NCBI RefSeq assembly: GCF_003555505.1
Contig: NZ_CP032152.1
Coordinates: forward strand, 1,845,001 to 1,909,000
Length of the DNA stretch: 64,000 nt
Source of the DNA: Thermosynechococcus sichuanensis E542
GTDB lineage: Bacteria; Cyanobacteriota; Cyanobacteriia; Thermosynechococcales; Thermosynechococcaceae
Direction: 5' to 3'
In this document: positions 9,187-15,926 of the stretch, piece by piece
Position numbering within the stretch: position 1 is the first letter of the stretch
Layout: each line of letters opens with the position of its first letter
Notes under the pieces: generated by a model
Databases searched by the model: none
Told to the model about the DNA's origin: nothing
Seen by the model: the letters and a program-made list of their open reading frames with translations, nothing else
Translations under genes and position numbers: made by a program

Positions 9187-9633
9187 GTGAGCAACAGCAT
9201 TATTGCAGCAACGCTTCTTGCCCTTAGCGCTGGGGCGCACACCTACGCGATCGCCCCCCAAGTGCCCGCAATGGTGGCTCAGCAAGCCCAACCCGCAGGT
9301 ACCACCTTCTACGCTGATATGGGGGAGGGGCTATTTCGCATCAGTGGCCGCCCAAGTCAAAAAGTGACATTTATGAGCATTGCCATTGATCCGCAAAAGG
9401 TGGCGGATATTAATATGCAACTGGCGGATGGCAACTATATTGGCTTTTCTGGCAACGTCATTCAGCAGAATGCCTACAATCTACGGATTCGCTTGACCAG
9501 TTCTGGTATGGCTGATGCCAATGGCACCCTCAATATCCGTTATGGCGCTCAGCAATCCATTCTCAACTTGGCGGGCAATGGTCAATTGGATGGGCAGCCC
9601 TTTGTGCTCACCTTCAGAGGCAAGATGAAATAA
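9187..9633 (+). CDS. Secreted or periplasmic hypothetical protein
   Basis: A 148-residue protein starting with GTG at 9187 (MSNSIIAATLLALSAGAH). The hydrophobic N-terminus followed by a likely cleavage site around AMVAQQ-AQPA reads as a Sec signal peptide. The mature part is about 110 residues, strand-rich, with GTTFYADMGEGLFRISG and repeated short beta segments ending VLTFRGKMK. I do not recognise the family. A tRNA gene with its own promoter follows 63 bp downstream. Confidence 0.6.
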   Translation: MSNSIIAATLLALSAGAHTYAIAPQVPAMVAQQAQPAGTTFYADMGEGLFRISGRPSQKVTFMSIAIDPQKVADINMQLADGNYIGFSGNVIQQNAYNLRIRLTSSGMADANGTLNIRYGAQQSILNLAGNGQLDGQPFVLTFRGKMK

Positions 9634-9637
9634 TGAG

Positions 9638-9667
9638 TTGACAGAACTCCACCAAACCCAAGATAAT
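9638..9667 (+). promoter_or_regulatory. Promoter of tRNA-Leu
   Basis: A consensus -35 TTGACA (9638-9643) is followed after 18 bp by GATAAT (9662-9667). The tRNA begins 30 bp beyond the -10. This is a strong sigma70-type promoter placed exactly where a tRNA promoter is expected. Confidence 0.7.
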
Positions 9668-9696
9668 AAAAGATCGCTGACCAAAAGCGATTAAAA

Positions 9697-9780
9697 GCGG
9701 AACTGGCGGAATTGGTAGACGCGCTAGATTCAGGTTCTAGTGTCCGCAAGGACTTCGGGGTTCAAGTCCCCGGTTCCGCA
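9697..9780 (+). tRNA. tRNA-Leu (anticodon CAG)
   Basis: An 84-nt class II tRNA. The acceptor stem pairs GCGGAAC (9697-9703) with GTTCCGC (9773-9779) and has discriminator A at 9780. The D-loop contains GGTAGAC. The anticodon stem CTAGA/TCTAG encloses TTCAGGT, giving CAG, which reads CTG codons. A long variable arm (TGTCCGCAAGGACT) as in Leu tRNAs is followed by a T arm with the loop TTCAAGT. CCA is not encoded; the bases after the discriminator are TCC. Confidence 0.97.
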
Positions 9781-9839
9781 TCCTAGGAAGCCTGCAAAGT
9801 AGGGTACGATAGAAGCATTGGCTTCTGTGCGCTGTCATT

Positions 9840-10478
9840 ATGGCTTTTTCGTCGATTGCCGTTCGCGAACTCCCCATTTTTCCCTTGCCGGATGTCGTGC
9901 TCTTTCCGGGACGACCACTGCCACTCCACATTTTTGAATTTCGCTACCGCATCATGATGAATACGATTCTCGAGAGCGATCGCCGATTTGGCATCGTGAT
10001 GTGGGATCCACAAACGGGACGGCCAGCCACGGTGGGCTGTTGTGCCGAAGTGCGTCGCTACGAACGGCTTCCCGATGACCGCATGCTCGTTGATTCCTTG
10101 GGTCAGCAGCGGTTTCGTATCTTGGACTACGTGCGTGAAAAACCCTACCGCGTTGGACTGGTGGAGTGGATTGAGGATGAACCCACCAGTATTGATCTGC
10201 GCCCCTTGGCCAAGGAAGTGCGGCAACTCCTCGAGGATGTGGTGCGCCTCTCCGCAAAACTGACGGAACAACCCATGGAACTGCCCCCAGATGTACCCAC
10301 GGCTGCCCTGGAATTGTCCTATTGGATTGCCAGTAATTTTCGCGGTGTCGCTCAGGAGCAGCAACGCCTTTTAGAGCTACAGTCCACCTACGATCGCCTG
10401 CTGCGGGAAGCAGAAATTTTAACCACCACCCGCAATCACTTGGCGGCCCGCACCGTCCTCAAGGAAACCTTCAAATAG
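9840..10478 (+). CDS. LON N-terminal (substrate-binding) domain protein
   Basis: A 212-residue protein that consists only of the Lon N-domain. It opens RELPIFPLPDVVLFPGRPLPLHIFE, the PUA-like signature, followed by FRYRIMMNTILESDRRFGIV. The C-terminal helical bundle runs from about residue 120 (RPLAKEVRQLLEDVV) and ends NHLAARTVLKETFK. There is no AAA+ or protease domain, so it is not Lon itself. Stand-alone LON-domain proteins are common in cyanobacteria and plants and their role is not settled; substrate or partner binding is likely. ATG at 9840; rpmB follows 81 bp later. Confidence 0.85.
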   Translation: MAFSSIAVRELPIFPLPDVVLFPGRPLPLHIFEFRYRIMMNTILESDRRFGIVMWDPQTGRPATVGCCAEVRRYERLPDDRMLVDSLGQQRFRILDYVREKPYRVGLVEWIEDEPTSIDLRPLAKEVRQLLEDVVRLSAKLTEQPMELPPDVPTAALELSYWIASNFRGVAQEQQRLLELQSTYDRLLREAEILTTTRNHLAARTVLKETFK

Positions 10479-10559
10479 GCCGTGTCCTTCTCGGTGGAAT
10501 GTGTTACGCTAAGAATCTTGGTTATTTTGCATCACATTGCCTTGCAGGGGAGAAAACCA

Positions 10560-10796
10560 ATGAGCCGCGTTTGTCAACTGACTGGAAAAAAAGCCAATAA
10601 CGCCTATGCTATTTCCCACTCCCACCGGCGGACGAAAAAACTGCAAGAAGTGAATTTGCAATGGAAACGGGTATGGTGGCCAGAAGGCAAACGGTGGGTG
10701 CGGCTGCGCCTCTCTACGAAAGCCATTAAAACCCTTGAGCGCAAAGGCCTGAGTGCATTTGCCAAGGAAGCGGGGTTGAATCTCAACAAACTCTAA
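10560..10796 (+). CDS. rpmB: 50S ribosomal protein L28
   Basis: The 78-residue protein [20 protein letters not shown] is followed by [19 protein letters not shown] and ends [12 protein letters not shown]. This is full-length L28 with the typical CxLTGK opening. The ATG at 10560 follows a GGGGAGAAAACC leader, whereas an upstream in-frame start at 10482 would add 26 atypical residues. It is a large ribosomal subunit component. It ends 14 bp before the end of the convergent dipeptidase gene. Confidence 0.97.
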   Translation: MSRVCQLTGKKANNAYAISHSHRRTKKLQEVNLQWKRVWWPEGKRWVRLRLSTKAIKTLERKGLSAFAKEAGLNLNKL

Positions 10797-10810
10797 GGGA
10801 TGACCCAGCC

Positions 10811-11521
10811 TTAAAGATCGATGCGGCCATAGCGAGCAATAATGTGCCGCTGGCCAGTTTGTTGCTGCATTTGCCAAGCCCACAACTGATCCCCAAGGGA
10901 AAAGTGCCACCACTCGTTCGGATGGCGCTGGAAGCCTGCATGGCGCATTGCTTGATAGAGAATTTGGCGGCGTTGGGCAAAGCAGGCAGCATTCCTCTGC
11001 TCAGGATGGCGATCGTAAAAATCGGGAAAGGAACGTTCAGAAACTTCATCAATGGTGCCCCCCATGTCCAAGGGATGGCCGGCTTGGTCAGCAAGGGTAA
11101 GATCAACGGCAGCACCAGTACTGTGGGGGGGGGGTTGCTGGGGGTCTGAACTGGGCACAGCCCAAAATTGATAAACCTGCTGCCAAATCTGGCTGGCGAT
11201 CGCTGGCTCCAGTTGCTGCAAGTCGTACCCCTGTTCTTGACACAGCGAGGCAAAGGTATGGGTCACCATAAACTGCTGCACTGCAATGGGGCGGTAGGCA
11301 TCAAAAATCGCCAGTTGCCAACCATAAGGCTCTAGGAAGGCTTGGGCACGCTCAAGGGCAGCAATCACCCTGACCCGCAAATAAAAGGGCGAGGCACTGC
11401 CGTAGGGGGCACCCAAACTTTGATAGGGATGGGGTTGTAGCCGCACAAAAGAGGGGGGAATGGGTACTAAAGGTTCTCCACACTCTGCAATAGGAATTTG
11501 GGTATAGGGCTTACCCCCCAT
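10811..11521 (-). CDS. D-alanyl-D-alanine dipeptidase (VanX/DdpX family, M15D)
   Basis: A 236-residue zinc peptidase. The metal site is the HSTGAAVD motif (H133, D140) plus NEWWHF (E203, H206). Other family marks are the RPIAVQQFM helix after FDAYRP and the MGGTIDEVSERSF segment. It hydrolyses D-Ala-D-Ala dipeptides, so it would recycle wall peptides; vancomycin resistance is not implied by this enzyme alone. It starts at ATG 11521 with MGGKPY and has no signal peptide, so it is probably cytoplasmic. Just before H133 the coding strand carries a 10-base C run (11125-11134), a slippage-prone tract (see findings). Confidence 0.88.
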   Translation of the reverse strand: MGGKPYTQIPIAECGEPLVPIPPSFVRLQPHPYQSLGAPYGSASPFYLRVRVIAALERAQAFLEPYGWQLAIFDAYRPIAVQQFMVTHTFASLCQEQGYDLQQLEPAIASQIWQQVYQFWAVPSSDPQQPPPHSTGAAVDLTLADQAGHPLDMGGTIDEVSERSFPDFYDRHPEQRNAACFAQRRQILYQAMRHAGFQRHPNEWWHFSLGDQLWAWQMQQQTGQRHIIARYGRIDL

Positions 11522-11526
11522 CGGGA

Positions 11527-11931
11527 CTAGGACTTGGCTTCGCGATCAAGGGCGAGTTCAACTTGCTTAAATTCCTGTTCGAGGCGCGCTTTCAGCTTCT
11601 CAGGCAGGGGACGATTGGGATAGGAACTGTAGTGACCCGCGAGGGAGTTGAGGGCAGTTTGCATCGTCATAAAAGAGGAGAGCGATCGCAGGGAGTCATC
11701 GCGACGATAGAGAGCAAAGAAGTCATTGAGCTTTTTGCGCGCTTCTGCCTGGGCGGCTTTTTTATTGGGGTCATTATCCGGTAGGGCGATCGCTGCGCGC
11801 AGGCTACTAATCAGCGCAAGGGTATCTTCACGAAAATTTCCCGTTAGCCCAGTGGGCACATTAGCACAACTGGTCAGCAGTAATGACACACTCAGGAAAA
11901 GTGCGCAAATCATCGCCCAAAAACGTTTCAT
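11527..11931 (-). CDS. psb27: Photosystem II assembly lipoprotein Psb27
   Basis: A 134-residue Psb27 precursor. The start MKRFWAM (ATG 11931-11929) opens a lipoprotein signal peptide (LFLSVSLLLTSC, lipid-modified C22). A four-helix bundle follows: FREDTLALISSLRAAI, AARKKLNDFFALYR-like, then SFMTMQTALNSLAGHYSSYP and RLEQEFKQVELALDREA. Psb27 binds the lumenal side of CP43 during PSII assembly and repair and keeps the Mn-cluster site accessible. An in-frame ATG 39 bp upstream is less likely because it would precede the signal peptide with extra residues. The stop is 5 bp before the start of the dipeptidase gene, suggesting co-transcription. Confidence 0.95.
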   Translation of the reverse strand: MKRFWAMICALFLSVSLLLTSCANVPTGLTGNFREDTLALISSLRAAIALPDNDPNKKAAQAEARKKLNDFFALYRRDDSLRSLSSFMTMQTALNSLAGHYSSYPNRPLPEKLKARLEQEFKQVELALDREAKS

Positions 11932-12020
11932 ACTAAACCCCAAAACAAAGTTAGGTCTTAAGATACCCATGAGGCTAATCTTAGCAAGAATTGGCTACCC
12001 TAATCCGCTTCTGTCTCTGC

Positions 12021-12032
12021 GAAAAGGGCTGT
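12021..12032 (+). repeat. Intergenic 12-mer GAAAAGGGCTGT, copy 1
   Basis: An exact copy of a 12-bp motif that occurs four times in the window, always between genes (also 15668-15679 inverted, 15752-15763 and 51817-51828). Here it lies between psb27 and the divergent NADAR gene. Function unknown. Confidence 0.6.
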
Positions 12033-12100
12033 ATTTGGGGCATGATGATCTCAGCCATATACATGCTAGGTGATCAAGGGGTGCGGGAACGCGGTTGGCG

Positions 12101-12601
12101 ATGACAATCTACTTTTATCGCGTCAAGGATGCCTATGGCAGTTTTTCCAATTTCTCTCCCCATGGGTTTACCCTAGAGGGCTATTACTGGCCAACAGCGG
12201 AGCACTACTACCAAGCCCATAAATTCTTTGGCACTGCCCATGAGGCCTTTGGTCATGCCATTCGCATCGCGCCAACCCCTGAAGCGGCTGCCCAACTCGG
12301 TCGCAGTGGTCGTTACCCCGTTCATCCCCAATGGGATCAACTGAAACAGCCAGTCATGTGGCGTGCCCTTGTGGCCAAATTTACCACCCATCCCGATCTG
12401 CGGGAACTGCTTTTAGCCACTGGAGATGAAGAATTAGTCGAGGATTCGCCGGTAGATAGCTATTGGGGCTGTGGGGGCGATCGCCAAGGCTCGAATTATC
12501 TAGGACGGCTGCTGATGCATTTGCGACACTGTCTGCGCCAAGGGGCAGATCTCCACACTTTCACCCCCCTGCAAGATTGCCAAGATTGCTCATTCGGCTA
12601 G
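12101..12601 (+). CDS. NADAR family protein (YbiA-like N-glycosidase)
   Basis: A 166-residue protein with the NADAR/DUF1768 signature. It starts MTIYFYRVKDAYGSFSNFSP, then GFTLEGYYWPTAEHYYQAHKF with the conserved Glu and His, then IRIAPTPEAAAQLGRSG, VMWRALVAKFTTHPDLRELLLATG and finally DSYWGCGGDRQGSNYLGRLLM. NADAR enzymes cleave glycosidic bonds, either in damaged riboflavin intermediates (YbiA) or in ADP-ribosylated molecules. ATG 12101 is used; the upstream TTG gives only two more residues. Its stop overlaps the stop of convergent mutL by 4 bp. Confidence 0.88.
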   Translation: MTIYFYRVKDAYGSFSNFSPHGFTLEGYYWPTAEHYYQAHKFFGTAHEAFGHAIRIAPTPEAAAQLGRSGRYPVHPQWDQLKQPVMWRALVAKFTTHPDLRELLLATGDEELVEDSPVDSYWGCGGDRQGSNYLGRLLMHLRHCLRQGADLHTFTPLQDCQDCSFG

Positions 12602-14223
12602 ATACCATGACTTTTGCCCAGAACCCAGTGGCGACGGAAAAAACGGGCAAGGCTAGATTCTTGTAGTTGCAGACAGATGGGGCGACCGTGGGGGCAGGTG
12701 TGGGGTTGACGGCAACGGTACCACTGATCCACAAGGGTTTGCATGTCTGGGAGGGTGAGGGGCGTGCCGTTCCGAATGGCACTGCGACAGGCAACGGCCA
12801 CCTTGGCAGCCGTTAGATCCGCCACCTGGCTTAGTTCAATGAGCGCGGCCACCACATCTGAACGATCGCGCAATAGAGCAGGAACACGGCGCACGGCCCA
12901 AAGCTGCACTCCAAAGGGAGCGATCGCCAGTCCCCAGTCTTGAAAGCGTTGCACTTGCGCTTCCGTGAGGGATTCCACTAACACCGGCTGCTCTAGCTCC
13001 ACCGCCTGCCAATCGGCTTCAATTTGCTCGTAAAGCACCCGTTCATGGGCAATGTGCTGCTCAATCAGCCAGATCCCCTCTGAGTGCTCCACAACAATAT
13101 ATGTATTGTGCAACTGCCCGACCACTTTCAGCGTCGGCAAGGAGGGTGGCGTGGGATTGGGGGATGACAGCGTTCGATAGCGGCTGGGGGGTTCAGCCGC
13201 CTTGAGCACCTGATAGCTGCTGGCATAACTGAGGGGAGTTGCCGGGCAAGCAAGGAGTTGACCAATCCGTTCCACCAAGAGGGCTTGCCATTGCTCTGGC
13301 TCTCGCAGATAGATCGTGCGCTTTTGGGGTTCTGCTGACCAATCAATCGCCGCCGGCGGCAAATGGAGATGGGCAATGCACAGAGGAAAGCGCTGTCGAG
13401 GGAGGCCGCGACCAAAGGCCTCAAGAATTACCTGCTGCCACGAGGGATCACTGTGCAGTTGCACCCAACGGCCATTAACGGCAACCCCCAACCAATCTGG
13501 ACGGGGACGATGGTGGCGATCGGGCAAGGCAAGCACTAACTCGATTTGAGCATCGCTGACTTGGCGTAAATCTTGCGGGTGAAGTTGCGGGATTAATTGG
13601 AGCAGGCGATCGCCTAAAGAATCCACCGCCGGCCAGTGACACCACTGCTTACCGTCCTTGAGGAGATGCCAAGCCACCTGTGGGAAACAAAGGGCGATTT
13701 CCTGAAGCCGCCGCTGCACCTGTTTGGGGTTGGCTCCCTGCTGACGTTGCGGCCAGTCCCGAAAAATTTGCTCAGCAATGACGCGAGTTCCCACTGCCAT
13801 GCCTTGAGGACGCTGGCTTTGCGCTTGACCGTGGACATCATAACTGACTCGCCAGCCGGTATCCGCCTCGCGATGGCGACTGCAAATGGTTAACTGCGCC
13901 ATTTGCGCCAAACTGTGGAGGGCTTGACCCCGGAATCCCAAGGTTGTGATGTCCGCCAATTCCCCACTGGCCGGCAACTTGCTGCTGGTGTAGGGGAGAG
14001 CCACTTGGGTGAGATCTGCCCAGCGAATCCCTTCGCCATTGTCTGTGACCTCAAGATGCCATGCGGAAGGGTACCACTGGAGGTGAATGCGACTTGCGCC
14101 GGCATCAAGGGCATTTTCCACCAGTTCCTGCACCACTGTGGCGAGGGAGTCAAGGGTTTCAGCGGCAGCGATCGCCCGCTGCATTTGAAGAGGCAAGGGA
14201 ACAACCGTGAGGCCATCACTCAT
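12598..14223 (-). CDS. mutL: DNA mismatch repair protein MutL
   Basis: A 541-residue GHKL ATPase. The ATP-binding motifs are VVQELVENALDAGAS, LEVTDNGEGI and TLGFRGQALHSLAQ; HTSSKL-like TSSKLP is also present. The C-terminal dimerisation domain carries LIEQHIAHERVLYEQIE, the DQHAxxExxxxE-type endonuclease motif (with E for D and I for the first A). It also has the zinc-site elements ACRSAIRNG and CPHGRPI. This is therefore a nicking-type MutL. The start is the ATG at 14223, which overlaps the coaBC stop as ATGA. The length is near normal for a cyanobacterial MutL. Confidence 0.93.
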   Translation of the reverse strand: MSDGLTVVPLPLQMQRAIAAAETLDSLATVVQELVENALDAGASRIHLQWYPSAWHLEVTDNGEGIRWADLTQVALPYTSSKLPASGELADITTLGFRGQALHSLAQMAQLTICSRHREADTGWRVSYDVHGQAQSQRPQGMAVGTRVIAEQIFRDWPQRQQGANPKQVQRRLQEIALCFPQVAWHLLKDGKQWCHWPAVDSLGDRLLQLIPQLHPQDLRQVSDAQIELVLALPDRHHRPRPDWLGVAVNGRWVQLHSDPSWQQVILEAFGRGLPRQRFPLCIAHLHLPPAAIDWSAEPQKRTIYLREPEQWQALLVERIGQLLACPATPLSYASSYQVLKAAEPPSRYRTLSSPNPTPPSLPTLKVVGQLHNTYIVVEHSEGIWLIEQHIAHERVLYEQIEADWQAVELEQPVLVESLTEAQVQRFQDWGLAIAPFGVQLWAVRRVPALLRDRSDVVAALIELSQVADLTAAKVAVACRSAIRNGTPLTLPDMQTLVDQWYRCRQPHTCPHGRPICLQLQESSLARFFRRHWVLGKSHGI

Positions 14224-15437
14224 TGCAGCCATTCTTGGGCAAGGTCAAAAATTTGGTGGGCCAGAATTAACTTTGGTACCTTGGCAAGCTCGCGCGATCG
14301 CCCCTGCCGATCCAGCACTAGGGCAGCATTCTCAACAGTGCCAAAGCCACAGTCCGCTTGATCCACAGCATTTGCCACAATCAAATCCAAGCCCTTGCGT
14401 TCTAGCTTTTCGCGAGCTGGCGTCACAATATCTCCCGTTTGGGCGGCAAAACCAATCAGACGTTGGTGGGGCTGGCGCCTCTCAGCCACCGCTTGCAAAA
14501 TATCGGGCACCGGACTCAGAGGTAAGGCCGCAGGCAACGCCGATTTGGGGAGCTTTGCCGACCACTGTTGTGCCGGGCGGACATCGCCAACGGCGGCAGC
14601 CATCACCAGCCAATCTGCCTCTGGCCAAACTTCCATCACTGCTTTGGACATTGCCTCGCTACTGACCGCTTCAATAGCACGCACTTGGGGGGGAATTGCT
14701 TCAGCGATCGCCCCATGAATCAACGTCACCTTTGCGCCGCGATGCAGGGCTGCCCTTGCCAGAGCGATCCCCATTTTCCCTGTTGCCGGATTGCCAATAA
14801 AGCGCACCGCATCCCAATACTCACGGGTGCCGCCGGCGGTAATCAGCAGGTGCTTGCCAGCCAAGTCTCGCTTGCCGTGGGTATAGGCCAAAGAATCCAA
14901 ATAGGCAATGATTTCTTGAGGCTCCGCCATCCGCCCCACACCGACACTGTCACAGGCCAAGCGGCCATAGGCCGGCGGTAAGCAATGGTAACGGGGCTGT
15001 TGTTGCAGTTGTTGCCAATGGGCTTGTACCGTCGGTTGCTGCCACATGGTGGTGTTCATGGCTGGGGCAACCAGGATCGGCATTTGCGAGGCCAGCACCG
15101 TACTGGTCAGGAGGTTATCCGCTAAGCCCAGCACCAGCTTCGCCAACGTATTGGCCGTGAGGGGAGCAATCAACATCAATGTTGCCGTTTCTGCCAGCTC
15201 AATATGTAGGGGGCGCGGCGCTTGAGGGTGCCAAAAATCAGCATCCGTGAGTACCGATCGCCGGCACAGGGTCGAAAGGGTCAACGGCGTAATGAACTGC
15301 GAGGCCATCTCCGAAAGAATGGCAGACACTTGCCACCCCGCCTTCACCTGCGCGGAGATCACATCACAGATTTTATAGGCAGCAATGCCACCCCCCACCC
15401 CCACCAGCAAATGGGGAACTGTTCTAGGACTCGTCAA
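14220..15437 (-). CDS. coaBC: Bifunctional phosphopantothenoylcysteine decarboxylase / phosphopantothenate-cysteine ligase
   Basis: A 405-residue fusion enzyme for coenzyme A synthesis. Residues 1-180 form the flavin-dependent CoaC part: LLVGVGGGIAAYKICDVI, PLTANTLAKLVLGLADNLL with the catalytic His region, PAMNTTMWQQP, and the substrate clamp RLACDSVGVGRM. Residues 190-405 form CoaB: LLITAGGTREYWDAVRFIGN, ATGKMGIALARAA, then LIGFAAQTGD and LIVANAV. The start at 15437 overlaps the end of the DUF2555 gene by 14 bp, and its stop overlaps the mutL start (ATGA). DUF2555, coaBC and mutL therefore probably form one transcript. Confidence 0.95.
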   Translation of the reverse strand: MTSPRTVPHLLVGVGGGIAAYKICDVISAQVKAGWQVSAILSEMASQFITPLTLSTLCRRSVLTDADFWHPQAPRPLHIELAETATLMLIAPLTANTLAKLVLGLADNLLTSTVLASQMPILVAPAMNTTMWQQPTVQAHWQQLQQQPRYHCLPPAYGRLACDSVGVGRMAEPQEIIAYLDSLAYTHGKRDLAGKHLLITAGGTREYWDAVRFIGNPATGKMGIALARAALHRGAKVTLIHGAIAEAIPPQVRAIEAVSSEAMSKAVMEVWPEADWLVMAAAVGDVRPAQQWSAKLPKSALPAALPLSPVPDILQAVAERRQPHQRLIGFAAQTGDIVTPAREKLERKGLDLIVANAVDQADCGFGTVENAALVLDRQGRSRELAKVPKLILAHQIFDLAQEWLQ

Positions 15438-15639
15438 AGGCCTCTAAATCAAGAAGGTACAAATAAGGTTCCACTAGCTCCGGTCGCTGAAAAGCAATGG
15501 AGCGCAGCAGATGCCAATCCTCAAGGGCGGCAAACGGCGTATCATAATCATCTTCCTCAAGCCGCCGTGCCAAGGCAGCCACATCTTGGGGGGTTAGATG
15601 GTTGATATATTCCTGGGAATAATGATGTGTTGCTTGCAT
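15424..15639 (-). CDS. DUF2555 family cyanobacterial protein
   Basis: A 71-residue acidic helical protein: MQATHHYSQEYINHLTPQDV, then AALARRLEEDDYDTPFAALE and DWHLLRSIAFQRPELVEPYL. The pattern matches a small family known only in cyanobacteria (DUF2555, from memory). The ATG at 15639 is chosen because an AGGAGG lies 5 bp upstream; the longer frame to 15681 would include that ribosome binding site. The 3' end overlaps the coaBC start by 14 bp. Function unknown. Confidence 0.72.
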   Translation of the reverse strand: MQATHHYSQEYINHLTPQDVAALARRLEEDDYDTPFAALEDWHLLRSIAFQRPELVEPYLYLLDLEAFDES

Positions 15640-15667
15640 AACCCCTCCTGCATGATGCCTAGAGAGC

Positions 15668-15806
15668 ACAGCCCTTTTCACTAGGAATGAAACACACTTA
15701 ACACCGTTGAGAAGAGCATCTCATCTGTGGCTCTACATCTTAGAACTCTTAGAAAAGGGCTGTAGGCCACTATTCAGATTATATCCCCTGATGACAAGCC
15801 TACAGC
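15668..15806. repeat. Inverted 12-mer pair and nested 9-bp hairpin in a 287-bp intergenic region
   Basis: ACAGCCCTTTTC (15668-15679) and its exact reverse complement GAAAAGGGCTGT (15752-15763) are 72 bp apart. The second arm overlaps GCTGTAGGC (15759-15767), which pairs perfectly with GCCTACAGC (15798-15806). The whole gap between DUF2555 and the GGDEF/EAL gene (15640-15926) has no plausible frame. It could hold a small RNA, divergent promoters or a miniature element relic. Confidence 0.5.
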
Positions 15807-15926
15807 TTGCTTCGTTACACTAGAGTCGATGTTGAATTAAGCTGGCGATCGTGCGATGGCAGGCTTCACCGAGGGAACAATCGAGAATTGAAGGAGTTGT
15901 CTGACGACCCTAAGGTATTTTGAAAC

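Noticed and set aside
10811-11521. A vancomycin-resistance cluster around the VanX-type gene
   Set aside because: No VanH, VanA ligase or VanRS genes are nearby; the neighbours are rpmB and psb27, so a murein recycling role fits better.
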